Below are positions 8,963-17,943 of a stretch of 64,000 nt of DNA, piece after piece. Under the pieces are notes generated by a model. That model did not search any database and had not been told where the DNA came from. It saw only the letters and a list, made by a program, of their open reading frames with translations. The translations under genes were made by a program, and so were the position numbers. The stretch comes from Paenibacillus silvestris (GTDB lineage: Bacteria; Bacillota; Bacilli; Paenibacillales; NBRC-103111). The number at the start of each line of letters is the position of its first letter. The stretch's first letter is position 1. The stretch covers positions 25,683 through 89,682 of the forward strand of contig NZ_WTUZ01000017.1 in the NCBI RefSeq assembly GCF_009882985.1, read 5' to 3'.

Positions 8963-9142
8963 ATGAACAAATCCAGAGCATTAGAGATAGCCGCATCCCC
9001 AGAAATGGCGCATGTGACTTATAATGAAATTCCAATTTACATTCAAACGGTTGATGAAAAAAATGATACGGCCATGGTCTACACGCTCGATCAGCCAGAA
9101 CTTGAGCAAGAAGTACCTCTAATCAATTTAATTGAGCACTAA
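8963..9142 (+). CDS. sspH: H-type small acid-soluble spore protein
   Basis: A 59-residue protein: it begins MNKSRALEIAASPEMAHVTY, continues NEIPIYIQTVDEKNDTAMVY and ends in LINLIEH. This is the SspH family pattern (start MNxxRAxEI, then MAxVTYNxxPIYIQxVDE), minor acid-soluble proteins made in the forespore and packed in the spore core. The ATG at 8963 follows TAAGGAGATC. It is monocistronic and divergent from the Crp/Fnr gene. The 180-base length makes it easy to miss. The upstream 165 bases are AT-rich; I could not assign a forespore sigma promoter with confidence. Confidence 0.9.
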   Translation: MNKSRALEIAASPEMAHVTYNEIPIYIQTVDEKNDTAMVYTLDQPELEQEVPLINLIEH

Positions 9143-9146
9143 AAAA

Positions 9147-9190
9147 AGAGGATCCCCTCAGTCAACTTTATGACCTTTGGGGCATCCTCT
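9147..9190. terminator. Bidirectional terminator between sspH and fbp
   Basis: Hairpin with arms AGAGGAT-CCCC and GGGG-C-ATCCTCT. On the minus strand a T7 run follows, so it ends fbp; on the plus strand it lies just after the sspH stop. Confidence 0.8.
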
Positions 9191-9232
9191 ACTTGACCTA
9201 CCTAGTTAAATGGTTTCACCTAGCAAGTTGTT

Positions 9233-11164
9233 TCATTTCATGTAGCGATATTCAAGAAGATTCTTCAAATTTGAAATTTTCTGCAGCATCTTCTCCCCGA
9301 CATTGGTTTCTCTCACGAGCTTCCGCTCCAGTTCTTTGTCCACCAGCCTTTTTACAGACAAGACATCCGTTCCGTTACATAACACATCTTCTTTGGAATT
9401 AAATTTCTGATGAGCAACGAGCTGCATCCCAAAGGAATTATACAACAAGGTATATCCAGCGATGCCTGTTGTAGATTGATAGGCTTTGGAAAAACCACCG
9501 TCAATAACAACCAATTTCCCGTTAGCTTTAACGGGGTTTTCTCCACGAATTTCTTTAACTGGCGTATGGCCGTTAATGATATGTCCATGATCTGGATTCA
9601 TATCAAATTCCAGCAGGATTTTCCTGCAGATCTCCTCATTTTCACGCAAATGGTAATAAGGGTTCTTTCTCTCTTTATAGGCATCTTTATCTTGGATAAA
9701 GTATCGTTCAAAGGTGGTCATTTCCCTCTTTCCAAAGAGCGAGGAACATTCCCCTGTCCAGATGTACCATACCATATCCGTAGCAAGATCATCCGTCTCT
9801 TCCGGATGCGCAAAGGCGTAACGTAAATAGTATTCAAAAACATCGAGCAGCTTACGGCCCGAATACACTTTGTCTTCAATCTGCATTTCTTCCATGTTTC
9901 CTTCTTCATCTAAAGGAATACAGCCGTGAAATAACAAATTCCCGTTGTATTTCAGATAAAGGCAGCCTTGTTTCATAAAAAAATTCATGTGTCGAGCCAG
10001 CTTTTCGGAATGCTGAACGGAGAACAGCAGCTTTTCCATTACCTGCTGTTCTTCTTCCAGCAATTCTTCAGGCCGCTGCGGATTTACGGTTGAAAAACAA
10101 ATGTTTTCCAACGGGTACGTTTTTTCGCCGATCTTGATTTCAGTTTTGTCGTAATCGATTTGCTCAAGCAAAAGTCTTTCAGACATATTAAAGTATGGAC
10201 GTCTCTTGATAATAGGGATTTCAAGCTTAAACTGGATCATTGTAATGGCTTGATGAATTTTGGTAATCTGCAGGATTTCCTCTTCCGAACCGTTATGGTC
10301 GGTCTGCAGTTTCGGTCTAAAGGCCGGATTGTCCTCATAATATTTCTCCGCTAAGTTCAGCAGTGGGCGAAGATTGATTCCATATACGTCTTCGATGATG
10401 TCTAGATTGTCGTATCTGGCACAGATGCGGATAATATTCGCAAGGCAGACCAGAGAACCCGCATAGGCGCCTATCCACAGGACATCGTGGTTCCCCCACT
10501 GAATATCTACAGAATGGTAGTTGATTAGCGTGTCCATGATTTTATCGGGCTCAGGCCCGCGGTCATAGATATCTCCAACCACATGAAGATGGTCAACCAC
10601 CAAACGCTGGGTCGTGTAAGCAAGGCCGGTAATGAGCTTGTCCGCTTGGCCTAAGGAAATAATTTGTCGGTATATTTCCTCATAATAAGGGTCCTTATTG
10701 TTGGTGGAATCCGTCTTGTATAGAAGCTCTTCTACAATATATACAAACTGCTCTGGAAGAGCTTTACGCAATTTCGAGCGCGTATATTTGGAAGAGGCAA
10801 AGGAAATGAGCTTAAGCATTTGTTCAATCGTTTGTCTGTACCATTGATTCAAGGCTTGTTTATTGCACAGGTCACCTTTGACCAGCTGTATTTTTTCTTC
10901 CGGATAATAAACTAACACCGTGAAATCAGTGATTTCATGTTCCGTCCAAACCTCACGGAACAAAGCTTTGATCTTCTCTTTTACGGTACCCGAGCCATTT
11001 CTTAGTACATGCTGAAAAGCCTGGAACTCCCCATGCAAATCACTGACAAAATGTTCAGTTCCCTTGGGAAGATTGGAGATCGCTTCAAGGTTGATGATTG
11101 CTGTCACAACTTGTTCTTCCGTATCATATCTCTGGGCCAATAAATCTAGAAACTGCTCGTCCAA
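9233..11164 (-). CDS. fbp: Fructose-1,6-bisphosphatase class III
   Basis: A roughly 640-residue class III FBPase, the gluconeogenic enzyme of Bacilli that hydrolyses fructose-1,6-bisphosphate to fructose-6-phosphate. Metallophosphoesterase motifs are plain: [35 protein letters not shown] and [12 protein letters not shown], each supplying metal ligands, and the conserved end is LLEYRYMK. Length matches the family (about 640-670). Start: the ATG at 11200 has no ribosome binding site, while a TTG at 11164, twelve codons in, follows AAGGGGG at good spacing, so TTG is preferred. The class I aldolase gene lies just upstream on the same strand with a terminator between them. Confidence 0.95.
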   Translation of the reverse strand: MDEQFLDLLAQRYDTEEQVVTAIINLEAISNLPKGTEHFVSDLHGEFQAFQHVLRNGSGTVKEKIKALFREVWTEHEITDFTVLVYYPEEKIQLVKGDLCNKQALNQWYRQTIEQMLKLISFASSKYTRSKLRKALPEQFVYIVEELLYKTDSTNNKDPYYEEIYRQIISLGQADKLITGLAYTTQRLVVDHLHVVGDIYDRGPEPDKIMDTLINYHSVDIQWGNHDVLWIGAYAGSLVCLANIIRICARYDNLDIIEDVYGINLRPLLNLAEKYYEDNPAFRPKLQTDHNGSEEEILQITKIHQAITMIQFKLEIPIIKRRPYFNMSERLLLEQIDYDKTEIKIGEKTYPLENICFSTVNPQRPEELLEEEQQVMEKLLFSVQHSEKLARHMNFFMKQGCLYLKYNGNLLFHGCIPLDEEGNMEEMQIEDKVYSGRKLLDVFEYYLRYAFAHPEETDDLATDMVWYIWTGECSSLFGKREMTTFERYFIQDKDAYKERKNPYYHLRENEEICRKILLEFDMNPDHGHIINGHTPVKEIRGENPVKANGKLVVIDGGFSKAYQSTTGIAGYTLLYNSFGMQLVAHQKFNSKEDVLCNGTDVLSVKRLVDKELERKLVRETNVGEKMLQKISNLKNLLEYRYMK

Positions 11165-11307
11165 ACAGATGTCCCCCTTCAAGGAAATAGGGTGATGCAT
11201 AAGAGTTACTTACAGCTATTATAACTAAAACTTCCCAGTCTATCCCATTAATTCAATAAACAAAGTAAGATCTGCATCAGAACCATGCACCCCCCGACCA
11301 CAAAAAA

Positions 11308-11331
11308 AGCCCGCATCTGTAATCACGGGCT
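11308..11331 (-). terminator. Rho-independent terminator of the aldolase gene
   Basis: Hairpin AGCCCG/CGGGCT with a 12-base loop, followed on the minus strand by T7, 16 bases past the stop at 11347. Confidence 0.8.
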
Positions 11332-11346
11332 CCACTGTCATCTATA

Positions 11347-12234
11347 TTACGAGATCGAAGCTTCGTATATGGACCGAATAGATCGAGTCAATATCTCGTT
11401 AAACTGCTCATCCGTCTGTTGATCAGACAAGCCTTCAGCCAATGCGCGTGAGAAGCTGGCAATCAAGCCATGACTCCGGGCCAGCCTTTCGTTGGCTTCT
11501 TCCCGTTCATATCCCCCAGATAGTGCGACGACCCTTGCGACGTGTGACTCGTCCATCAGATCATGGTAGAAATCGTCCTCGGTTGGGATCGAGAGCTTCA
11601 GCATAACAGTCACATCGGGTGCAAGAGCGGACAGCTGCTTGAAGATTTCGTCCTTTAAGATCTTTTCCGATTCCCCCTTGTCCAAGCTGTTAATGTCGAC
11701 TTCAGGCTCGATGATGGGAACAAGTCCTGCGGACCAAATTTGCTTACCGAGTTCAAACTGCTGCTCCACTACTTTGCGAATCCCTTGCGGATTAGGCTCG
11801 TGAATGACCGAACGCATCTTAGTTCCAAAGATGTTACGCTCGACCGCTCGCCGGAGCAATCCGTCCAAATCGGGAATCGGCTTTAGTATTTGCACGCCGT
11901 CCTCTGAATCTGCCAATCCCTTATCGATCTTCAAAAAAGGCACGATGCCTTTCTTCTCCCATAAGTAGTCAGCCGTGAACAGCCCATCGATCTTCCGGTC
12001 CATGGTGTTCTCGAACAGAATGGCTCCTAGAATGTATTCCGCATCAAACGAAGGACTCTGGATAATGCGTGTCCTCATTTCATGCACGAGCGTAAACATC
12101 TCCTCTTCGCCAGAATAACGGTTCGCCTCAATACCGTACTGCTGCAGTGCCTTCGGCGTACTCCCTCCACTTTGGTCCAACGCTGCTATGAACCCTTGCC
12201 CCGTGCGAATTCGTTCCAACTGTTTCCTGTTCAT
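11347..12234 (-). CDS. fda: Fructose-bisphosphate aldolase class I
   Basis: A 295-residue class I (Schiff-base) aldolase of the bacterial Fda type, interconverting fructose-1,6-bisphosphate with dihydroxyacetone phosphate and glyceraldehyde-3-phosphate. Key segments are [16 protein letters not shown] near the N-terminus, [17 protein letters not shown] and [10 protein letters not shown], whose lysine is the expected Schiff-base residue, then ALSGGY for phosphate binding. The ATG at 12234 has an excellent CAAGGAGGA site; the frame stays open further upstream, but that extension overlaps the terminator of the previous gene and looks non-coding. It is monocistronic, next to fbp. Confidence 0.95.
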   Translation of the reverse strand: MNRKQLERIRTGQGFIAALDQSGGSTPKALQQYGIEANRYSGEEEMFTLVHEMRTRIIQSPSFDAEYILGAILFENTMDRKIDGLFTADYLWEKKGIVPFLKIDKGLADSEDGVQILKPIPDLDGLLRRAVERNIFGTKMRSVIHEPNPQGIRKVVEQQFELGKQIWSAGLVPIIEPEVDINSLDKGESEKILKDEIFKQLSALAPDVTVMLKLSIPTEDDFYHDLMDESHVARVVALSGGYEREEANERLARSHGLIASFSRALAEGLSDQQTDEQFNEILTRSIRSIYEASIS

Positions 12235-12321
12235 ATACGGAGTTCCTCCTTGAAATGCTTTTTTCTTATATTGTACCTCATTACGGTCAATATTAAAAAA
12301 AAATGAGTGGTGCCCATTGGA

Positions 12322-12376
12322 CAAAAAAACTGCACCTTCAAATGTTAGACGCTGTCTAACATTTGGGGTGCAGTTC
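12322..12376 (-). terminator. Strong terminator of the EthD gene
   Basis: A long hairpin with arms AACTGCACC/GGTGCAGTT and inner AAATGTTAGAC/GTCTAACATTT, followed by T7 on the minus strand, about 40 bases past the stop at 12415. Confidence 0.9.
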
Positions 12377-12414
12377 ATCCTCTTAGCGAAATTACAAGCA
12401 AGCGGAATTCTTAT

Positions 12415-12717
12415 TTACTCCAAAATAAGGATAGAGGGACGTTTAGTCATAAAAGGAATCAAGTTCTTAACATCTTCAGAAACCGCTTGTCCTTCCGGGC
12501 TTGCCATCGCTGCATGCAGATCTTCGCTGTTCATAAATTCAACCTCCACGACCAAGTACGGCTCATTGTCCGTATGCTGGGCGCCAACGACGCGATGCAC
12601 GGATGCCCCGGTTAACTTCGGGAGTTTTTTTGCAAGCGGAATATGAACGCCAAAGTAATGTTTCTCGAAATTTTCGATATCTTTAGGTTTTTCGTGGATG
12701 ATAATCATTTTGCTCAT
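12415..12717 (-). CDS. EthD family protein
   Basis: A 100-residue single-domain dimeric alpha-beta barrel (ferredoxin-like) protein. MIIIHEKPKDIENFEKHYFG followed by HIPLAKKLPKLTG is the EthD pattern, including the conserved FxxHYxxxHxPLAKKLP core. EthD is named for ethyl tert-butyl ether degradation, where it is required but its catalytic role is unresolved; in Bacilli these genes are widespread with unknown function. The ATG at 12717 has a weak GAAAGGGT site. The DUF2269-like membrane gene lies 136 bases upstream on the same strand. Confidence 0.85.
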   Translation of the reverse strand: MSKMIIIHEKPKDIENFEKHYFGVHIPLAKKLPKLTGASVHRVVGAQHTDNEPYLVVEVEFMNSEDLHAAMASPEGQAVSEDVKNLIPFMTKRPSILILE

Positions 12718-12853
12718 GAGTTCGTACCCTTTCTAGTCGTGTAATAACCTTCCTGATAGGCTATTACGTTGTGTTGGAATGTGTCTGTATTTTCGAAGTA
12801 ATCGGCAGTCTGTTTACGTTATTCATGTATCGTTTTTTATAAATCTCTCAGGA

Positions 12854-13330
12854 TCAAAAGAACTTCGTTACGCCTAGAATCACGTTGACTATCACTCCGA
12901 AGTGAGCGATGTCCAACAAAACCCCAATTCGGCGGACCGCAGCGCGGGTTTCATCCGTTACTTTTTGATCTTTCTCTATGGCCAATTTGATATGAGCGGT
13001 GACTTTGTTCAGAAGTGGATTAATGAAGCCAAACCCAAACACCATGAGCGCAATCATGATATACACTTTAAGAGATAGCCAGCTCCAATGAACGAACCAA
13101 CTGAATGATCCTTGAGCGTTAATTAATATCATCGCTAGACCGGACAAGATGAGCAAGGCGGTTACAACTTTAAAGTAAGGCACCGCTTTAAGCATAATTT
13201 GTACCATGCGGGCTTCATAGTTCGTTCCCTTCGCATAATCGACTGCTCTCAAGACGAAGAAACGCTCGTAAATCGCACCGCCTACCCAGGCGCAAACCGC
13301 CATTAAGTGTATTAACAATAATATGTTCAT
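12854..13330 (-). CDS. Four-helix membrane protein, DUF2269/CopD-like
   Basis: A 158-residue integral membrane protein with about four helices. The first helix, LLIHLMAVCAWVGGAIYERF, has the His-x(5)-Trp-x-Gly-Gly arrangement seen in DUF2269 and CopD-like proteins, and the last helix contains DIAHFGVIVNVILGV with another His. The intramembrane histidines suggest possible haem or metal binding, but this is inference. The ATG follows GGAGGAAATA. Possibly co-transcribed with the EthD gene. Confidence 0.75.
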   Translation of the reverse strand: MNILLLIHLMAVCAWVGGAIYERFFVLRAVDYAKGTNYEARMVQIMLKAVPYFKVVTALLILSGLAMILINAQGSFSWFVHWSWLSLKVYIMIALMVFGFGFINPLLNKVTAHIKLAIEKDQKVTDETRAAVRRIGVLLDIAHFGVIVNVILGVTKFF

Positions 13331-13429
13331 TCTCTATTTCCTCCATGCCTTTCAAAAAAGGGCTAGCAAGCATCAAGTGACAGATGCCCGACCCATTCGT
13401 TATGTGAATGCTAGATTGTTGGTTTATAC

Positions 13430-13573
13430 TCATTTCTCATAACGAATACCCGTATATGTATGCCGCTTCGTTCCCGTCACTTTTACAAATTCAGCTTCAA
13501 CTGTGTTGAAGTGAAGATTTAAGTACCATTTTACTATTGCCCTGGTTTCCTCCAATCCGATACTGTTTTGCAA
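13430..13573 (-). CDS. Small ORF of 47 aa, possibly a gene remnant
   Basis: A protein-like minus-strand frame covers the otherwise empty 13.3-13.8 kb gap. It reads SIGLEETRAIVKWYLNLHFN and then EFVKVTGTKRHTYTGIRYEK before a TGA, with convincing alternation of hydrophobic and charged residues. The only usable start is a TTG at 13573 without a good ribosome binding site, and an in-frame stop lies just upstream, so it may be a truncated 3' end of a longer gene. No function is recognised. Confidence 0.4.
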   Translation of the reverse strand: MQNSIGLEETRAIVKWYLNLHFNTVEAEFVKVTGTKRHTYTGIRYEK

Positions 13574-13693
13574 TATAAAGCTTCAATCAAAAGTCCGACC
13601 TACATGTCTTATATAGCGGAAGCCTTTCTTAGTAAGCAATAACCACATGAATGTAGTTTATAAGTCAATTAAATAAAACACCAATTACAAAAT

Positions 13694-13732
13694 AATAAAA
13701 CTAACATAAATGAATTTATGTTAGTTTTTATT
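13694..13732 (-). terminator. AT-rich terminator of the germinant receptor operon
   Basis: Hairpin with 17-base arms (AATAAAACTAACATAAA and its complement), 4-base loop, followed by T-rich sequence on the minus strand; it lies 54 bases past the last gene of the ger operon. Confidence 0.75.
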
Positions 13733-13785
13733 GGGTAAGCACTCGTGTCCTTGGACATGTCGCTGCATACGATTCTAGTTATCAT

Positions 13786-14001
13786 TTAATCTTTTTGTAT
13801 GTTGAAAACCTGATCAATCATCCAACCTATAGCTTTATTCAAATCAATGGGTCGATGAATCTTTAGGCTGACCCAGAGTGCGAGACCAATACAAGTAATA
13901 ACGACAAAAATCCATTTTTCATGTCGGGGAGATTGTATTCTTCTCATAATCAAGAATCCCCCTATGATAAACACGGAAAATATCCCTAAAAGTAGGATCA
14001 T
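13786..14001 (-). CDS. Small two-helix membrane protein, D subunit-type of a gerA operon
   Basis: A 71-residue protein with two hydrophobic helices (about 2-18 and 30-46) joined by a basic loop (RRIQSPRHEK) and a short soluble tail. Its ATG overlaps the stop of the GerB-type gene by four bases, so it is translationally coupled and the last gene of the operon. Small two-helix D proteins have been described beside some gerA-family operons (for example GerUD of Bacillus megaterium) and modulate germinant responses. The match here rests on size, topology and position, not on sequence identity. Confidence 0.65.
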   Translation of the reverse strand: MILLLGIFSVFIIGGFLIMRRIQSPRHEKWIFVVITCIGLALWVSLKIHRPIDLNKAIGWMIDQVFNIQKD

Positions 14002-15116
14002 GCGATTTGCTTCTCTCTTTTTCCCATTTTACGCAACCAGGATACCGCAATCAACAGAAACGGAAAGCCGATTGCGAACGGTACATAATAAATAAACAAA
14101 TAAGTATGAACCCAAGCCGCGTTTTCGGAGACATTTGAGAACAATGTAGCATAACCGGAAATCACCCAGGCCAGCGGATAGGCTACTAATGCACGATTTT
14201 GAACTGAAAATAACTGACAGATGGCTGTAACGGTAAAATAATAGATGAGGCTAAGTTTCACATAGACAACTAAGATGGTGTTCACGGAAAGAACCGATTC
14301 GAGATGCTCCAAAAAACTAGAAAACTCCATTTCCCGAAAGACAACATACTCCGGGTATAGAAGATGGGATGACCGATAGACACCTAGTATTCCTATTATA
14401 AATAATACAGAAATGGCAATTTGAAGGCCTGCGAAAACAGTTCCACCTAAAAAAGCGGTCTTGAGCTTCTGCCGTATCAAAGGGAAGATCATCATGAAGG
14501 AGATCGTCTCCATAAAAGGAAAGCCAAGTGCATACTTTGTTTTCGCTACCGTTGGCCACAACGGAAAGTCGTAAGGTGGAATCGCAAAGTTCCTCCAATC
14601 CCATTCCTTTAACATAATCGTGAATGGCACCCAAAATGTAATGCAAATGAAAGGTACAACAAGAATGCTGACCAGTGCAATTGTGCGGATCCCTTTCACG
14701 ACAGCATACGCGCAGACGAATAGAGCAACAATGTGAAAAACGGTTTCAGGCGTTCTCGGCATTAGGGTGACGTGCATGAAGTCGCTTATGTTCCGAGTGA
14801 CCCAAGAAGTGATCTGGAGAAATAGGATGATGTAGCAAAGCGATATGAATCCACCAACATACTTCCCCATGACTTTTCGGGATATTTCTACGAGTGATAG
14901 TCCCGGATGCTGGCTTGATAGGTAAATCCATATGGCCCCGATTGCCACCCCGAACACTGTACTCCATAATTGAACGATCCAGCCATACTGCTTCGTATCC
15001 ATAATGGTTGCAGTCGGCAGCAAGAGAAAAGTTGTTCCCACCACGTAGCATGTTGTCATAAAAAACATTTGAATCGTACTAATTGATGTTTTCTCCAATG
15101 GAAGTCCCCTACTCAT
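13998..15116 (-). CDS. GerAB/GerKB-type spore germination permease
   Basis: A 372-residue inner spore membrane protein of the amino acid-polyamine-organocation transporter fold with about ten helices. It begins with the family's typical SISTIQMFFMTTCYVVGTTF, followed by GWIVQLWSTVFGV and SLCYIILFLQITSW. B subunits bind the germinant in GerA-type receptors. It overlaps the GerC-type gene by eight bases and the D-type gene by four. Which germinant it senses cannot be read from sequence. Confidence 0.9.
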   Translation of the reverse strand: MSRGLPLEKTSISTIQMFFMTTCYVVGTTFLLLPTATIMDTKQYGWIVQLWSTVFGVAIGAIWIYLSSQHPGLSLVEISRKVMGKYVGGFISLCYIILFLQITSWVTRNISDFMHVTLMPRTPETVFHIVALFVCAYAVVKGIRTIALVSILVVPFICITFWVPFTIMLKEWDWRNFAIPPYDFPLWPTVAKTKYALGFPFMETISFMMIFPLIRQKLKTAFLGGTVFAGLQIAISVLFIIGILGVYRSSHLLYPEYVVFREMEFSSFLEHLESVLSVNTILVVYVKLSLIYYFTVTAICQLFSVQNRALVAYPLAWVISGYATLFSNVSENAAWVHTYLFIYYVPFAIGFPFLLIAVSWLRKMGKREKQIA

Positions 15117-16227
15117 ATGGTGTAATCAAGTTACCCTTAGTTATGACTTTCGAATGAACTTCAAAGTCCACAGTGATATCTTCCCATTTCCCATAGCCTC
15201 GTCTTGTATCCCCTATCCCAAGCAAATCCCAATGGTGATCCTGAGAGTACTGGACAAAATTATCGCCTGTTTCTTTATAATACTCATTGAAAGCAGTTGA
15301 AATTTCGTTGATATTCTTTAGCGTTAATTTTCTTTTTTGGTTATTGTATGTGATTCCTAGCTCCGTATAGATGCGAATAACCATCGTATTGCTGGACTTC
15401 CATTTCCGATCGATTCGGATATTATTCATCTCCAAATTAACGCTCTCGCCATGTAAAGTGATCACTTCATTACTACGACGTGAAAACCCATTTAAGGCAT
15501 AAAACAATTTACTCATTTCGTTATCCAGCTTTCCTACCATTTTCGCATGCAGAAAGACGGCTCCTCCTGTAACTCCGAAAATATCCTCGCCAGCACTGAT
15601 ATTTTCTAACCGCTCCGATCTTGCAGCAGGTTGCTTCCCAAAATAACGAACGATAGGAATAATATTTGGCCTACTAAACGGAATGTTTAAAATGATATCT
15701 TTTATTCTGATTGGATACACGCCCATATCCCAGCTTTTTGCTTGTAAATCGAGTATCCTACGGATACTCCTTCCTGGTATTCGGTCAAGAAGTGTAACTG
15801 AATTTGTTACCCTCGATAATGATTCGTCTGTAATGGCGAAGTAAACGTTCGTTCGACGATCAGGGAAATTATCCAAGAAGTTAGATAACTCCATTAATCC
15901 GTGTCTAGCTTCTCTTTCCGTGGAGATGTAACACTGCAGATGTGATGTATATAGCTTTCTTGACATCCGCCCGATGGTTCTCTCCGTTATTAGCCCTGGG
16001 TTGAGTGCTTCGAATTTATACGTATATACCGCAGCTTTAGTCGGACCGCTATTTCGAGCCGCAAGCGAAGTTGGATTCAGAACTTGAAAATAGGCATAGA
16101 ATTCTCCACGATCATCCCGATCTATCCCTATCATGTCCACAAGTGCCAAATGGTTAATTTCCTTCATATCCCAACATCCTGGACAGATTATTAATACACT
16201 GAATATCAATATGAATCGTTTGATCAT
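15109..16227 (-). CDS. Ger(x)C-family germination lipoprotein
   Basis: A 372-residue lipoprotein of the Ger(x)C family. The signal peptide ends in ICPGC, giving lipid attachment at C18, followed by the family start WDMKEINHLALVDMIGIDRD. Later blocks SNFLDNFPDRRTNVYFAITD and TGGAVFLHAKMVGKLDNEM are typical of the family's domains. C subunits anchor at the outer face of the inner spore membrane and are needed for receptor function. The ATG at 16227 lies 12 bases after the A-subunit stop with GAGGCTGAG upstream. Confidence 0.9.
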   Translation of the reverse strand: MIKRFILIFSVLIICPGCWDMKEINHLALVDMIGIDRDDRGEFYAYFQVLNPTSLAARNSGPTKAAVYTYKFEALNPGLITERTIGRMSRKLYTSHLQCYISTEREARHGLMELSNFLDNFPDRRTNVYFAITDESLSRVTNSVTLLDRIPGRSIRRILDLQAKSWDMGVYPIRIKDIILNIPFSRPNIIPIVRYFGKQPAARSERLENISAGEDIFGVTGGAVFLHAKMVGKLDNEMSKLFYALNGFSRRSNEVITLHGESVNLEMNNIRIDRKWKSSNTMVIRIYTELGITYNNQKRKLTLKNINEISTAFNEYYKETGDNFVQYSQDHHWDLLGIGDTRRGYGKWEDITVDFEVHSKVITKGNLITPYE

Positions 16228-16239
16228 GACTTCTCAGCC

Positions 16240-17667
16240 TCATCTTTTTTCGTTTTTCTTACTCCCTTTCATTAACTGTCTAGGAACACGAATCAGCGAA
16301 TCTCGCCAATCGGATTTTCGAATAGGAGCCAGTGGCGTGAAGAAAGGAACACCGAACGGTTCAAGAGAGATGACATGAAGCAAGAGAAAAAATACAGCAC
16401 TCACAAGTCCGTAAAACCCCAAAAAACTAGCTGAAATCATAAAAACAAATTGGATAATTCGCTGTGCGATTCCAAATCCATACGTCGGCGCCACAAAATT
16501 TGCAATGGCCGTTATAGATACAACGATAATCATCGCAGCTGATACAATTCCAGCTTCGACAGCTGCTTGACCAAGCACCAGGGCGCCTACAATGGAAATC
16601 GCTTGACCTGCAATACGAGGCATACGCAGACCTGCTTCACGAATTATTTCAAAGGCAAACAACATGAGAAATGCTTCAATCGCTCCTGGAAAAGGAACCC
16701 CCTCCCTTTGCGCGGCAAGGTTAGAAAGCATCACTCCAGGAAGCAGATCTTGATGAAAGCTGGCCACGGAAATATACAAGGCAGGTGTAAAAATCGAGAT
16801 AATAAATGCAGACATGCGGAGCCACCGCAATAATGTGGCGATATCTGCCCGCTGATAATAGTCCTCTGGTGCAGAGAATAATTGAAAGAACGTAATCGGT
16901 CCTGCTAAAACGATGGGAGTGCCGTCCGTTATAATAGCTACCTGTCCCTCTAATAATTTCGCTACGATTGCATCCGGTCTCTCGGAGGCAATAAATTGGG
17001 GAAACGGGGTCAAAGTATTGTCCTGAATAAACTCCTCAATATAAGAACTCTCTAGAATGCTGTCTGTTTGAATCGCTTTCAACCTTATCCTAAATTCATC
17101 TACGACTCCCTGAGCTGCGATTCCGCGAATGAACAATAGGCATACCGACGTATTGCTTTCCGTTCCGATGATCATTTTCTCAATGGCGAGTTTCCCATTC
17201 TTCACACGCTTCCGTATTAGCGATACATTCCGAGACCAATCCTCCACGAAGCCTTCTCTAGGTCCCCTGACTACAGACTCCATTTCGGGTTCTGTAATGC
17301 TGCGCTGCTCCTGTTTACGAATATTTATAGACACGCCTTCCCCTACATTCGGAAGGACTATACATTTGCCTTCTAACATTTCTTGCATACAGGCATTCAA
17401 CCCATGTACTGGCTTTACTTCTAATTGAGCGAAAGTGTTTAATAACCATTGAGCAACAGAATCTTGATTTTCAGGCAAGGCATGTCGTTGCGATAATATA
17501 TTACAAAACACGAGTTCTTCCATTTGTTCCTTATTGATTAATGTCGTTAAATAAAGACAAGAGAGTTCTAATTTTTCACCAACGGTGAAGGATTTTATCA
17601 TAAGATCGGGTGGATCTGAGAGTTCCATTTTTATTTTTTCAGGTAATTCTGAATGTAGAGTTTCCAC
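16240..17667 (-). CDS. GerA-family spore germination protein (A subunit)
   Basis: A 475-residue A subunit of a germinant receptor: a soluble N-terminal domain (about 1-240) and a membrane domain of several helices (about 250-440). Family signatures include EGQVAIITDGTPIVLAGPIT, RWLRMSAFIISIFTPALYIS, REGVPFPGAIEAFLMLFAFE and REAGLRMPR. It is the first gene of an A-C-B-D operon, the order also seen in gerK. Translation starts at GTG (17667) with AAGGAGGAT; the ATG five bases earlier is out of frame. A forespore promoter is expected upstream, but I could not pin one down. Confidence 0.93.
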   Translation of the reverse strand: METLHSELPEKIKMELSDPPDLMIKSFTVGEKLELSCLYLTTLINKEQMEELVFCNILSQRHALPENQDSVAQWLLNTFAQLEVKPVHGLNACMQEMLEGKCIVLPNVGEGVSINIRKQEQRSITEPEMESVVRGPREGFVEDWSRNVSLIRKRVKNGKLAIEKMIIGTESNTSVCLLFIRGIAAQGVVDEFRIRLKAIQTDSILESSYIEEFIQDNTLTPFPQFIASERPDAIVAKLLEGQVAIITDGTPIVLAGPITFFQLFSAPEDYYQRADIATLLRWLRMSAFIISIFTPALYISVASFHQDLLPGVMLSNLAAQREGVPFPGAIEAFLMLFAFEIIREAGLRMPRIAGQAISIVGALVLGQAAVEAGIVSAAMIIVVSITAIANFVAPTYGFGIAQRIIQFVFMISASFLGFYGLVSAVFFLLLHVISLEPFGVPFFTPLAPIRKSDWRDSLIRVPRQLMKGSKKNEKR

Positions 17668-17827
17668 TGCATATCCTCCTTGATTAAAACTTCCCCAATT
17701 TTTGGAGAAATTATTCTCGTAAGGAGACGTCCGACTGTCGGTATCCAGTAGGATTCCAACTTCTTCATTGATCTTTTATTTCAGGATGCATCTATTACAT
17801 CTTAGGATGATAATCTTACATGTTAGT

Positions 17828-17841
17828 TTAAAGCGCTTCCA
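17828..17841. promoter_or_regulatory. Weak cre-like site upstream of the MFS transporter
   Basis: TTAAAGCGCTTCCA matches about 12 of 14 positions of the cre consensus, including the central AGCGCT core. It lies about 100 bases upstream of the MHS-family transporter start, in the divergent gap with the germination operon. Confidence 0.3.
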
Positions 17842-17943
17842 TTCGAGCGAAACCTTGTTATAATGACCTTACTACCATGAAGAGAAACTTAATTTCATGG
17901 TGAATCCAATGTTGGATTAACAATAGTGGAGGAGGATAACACA

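Noticed and set aside
9410-9826. Plus-strand open frame opposite fbp
   Set aside because: Antisense to a highly conserved enzyme, with no independent support.
12235-12378. N-terminal extension of the aldolase reading frame
   Set aside because: It runs through the upstream gene's terminator and has no site; the ATG at 12234 with AAGGAGGA gives the family-standard length.
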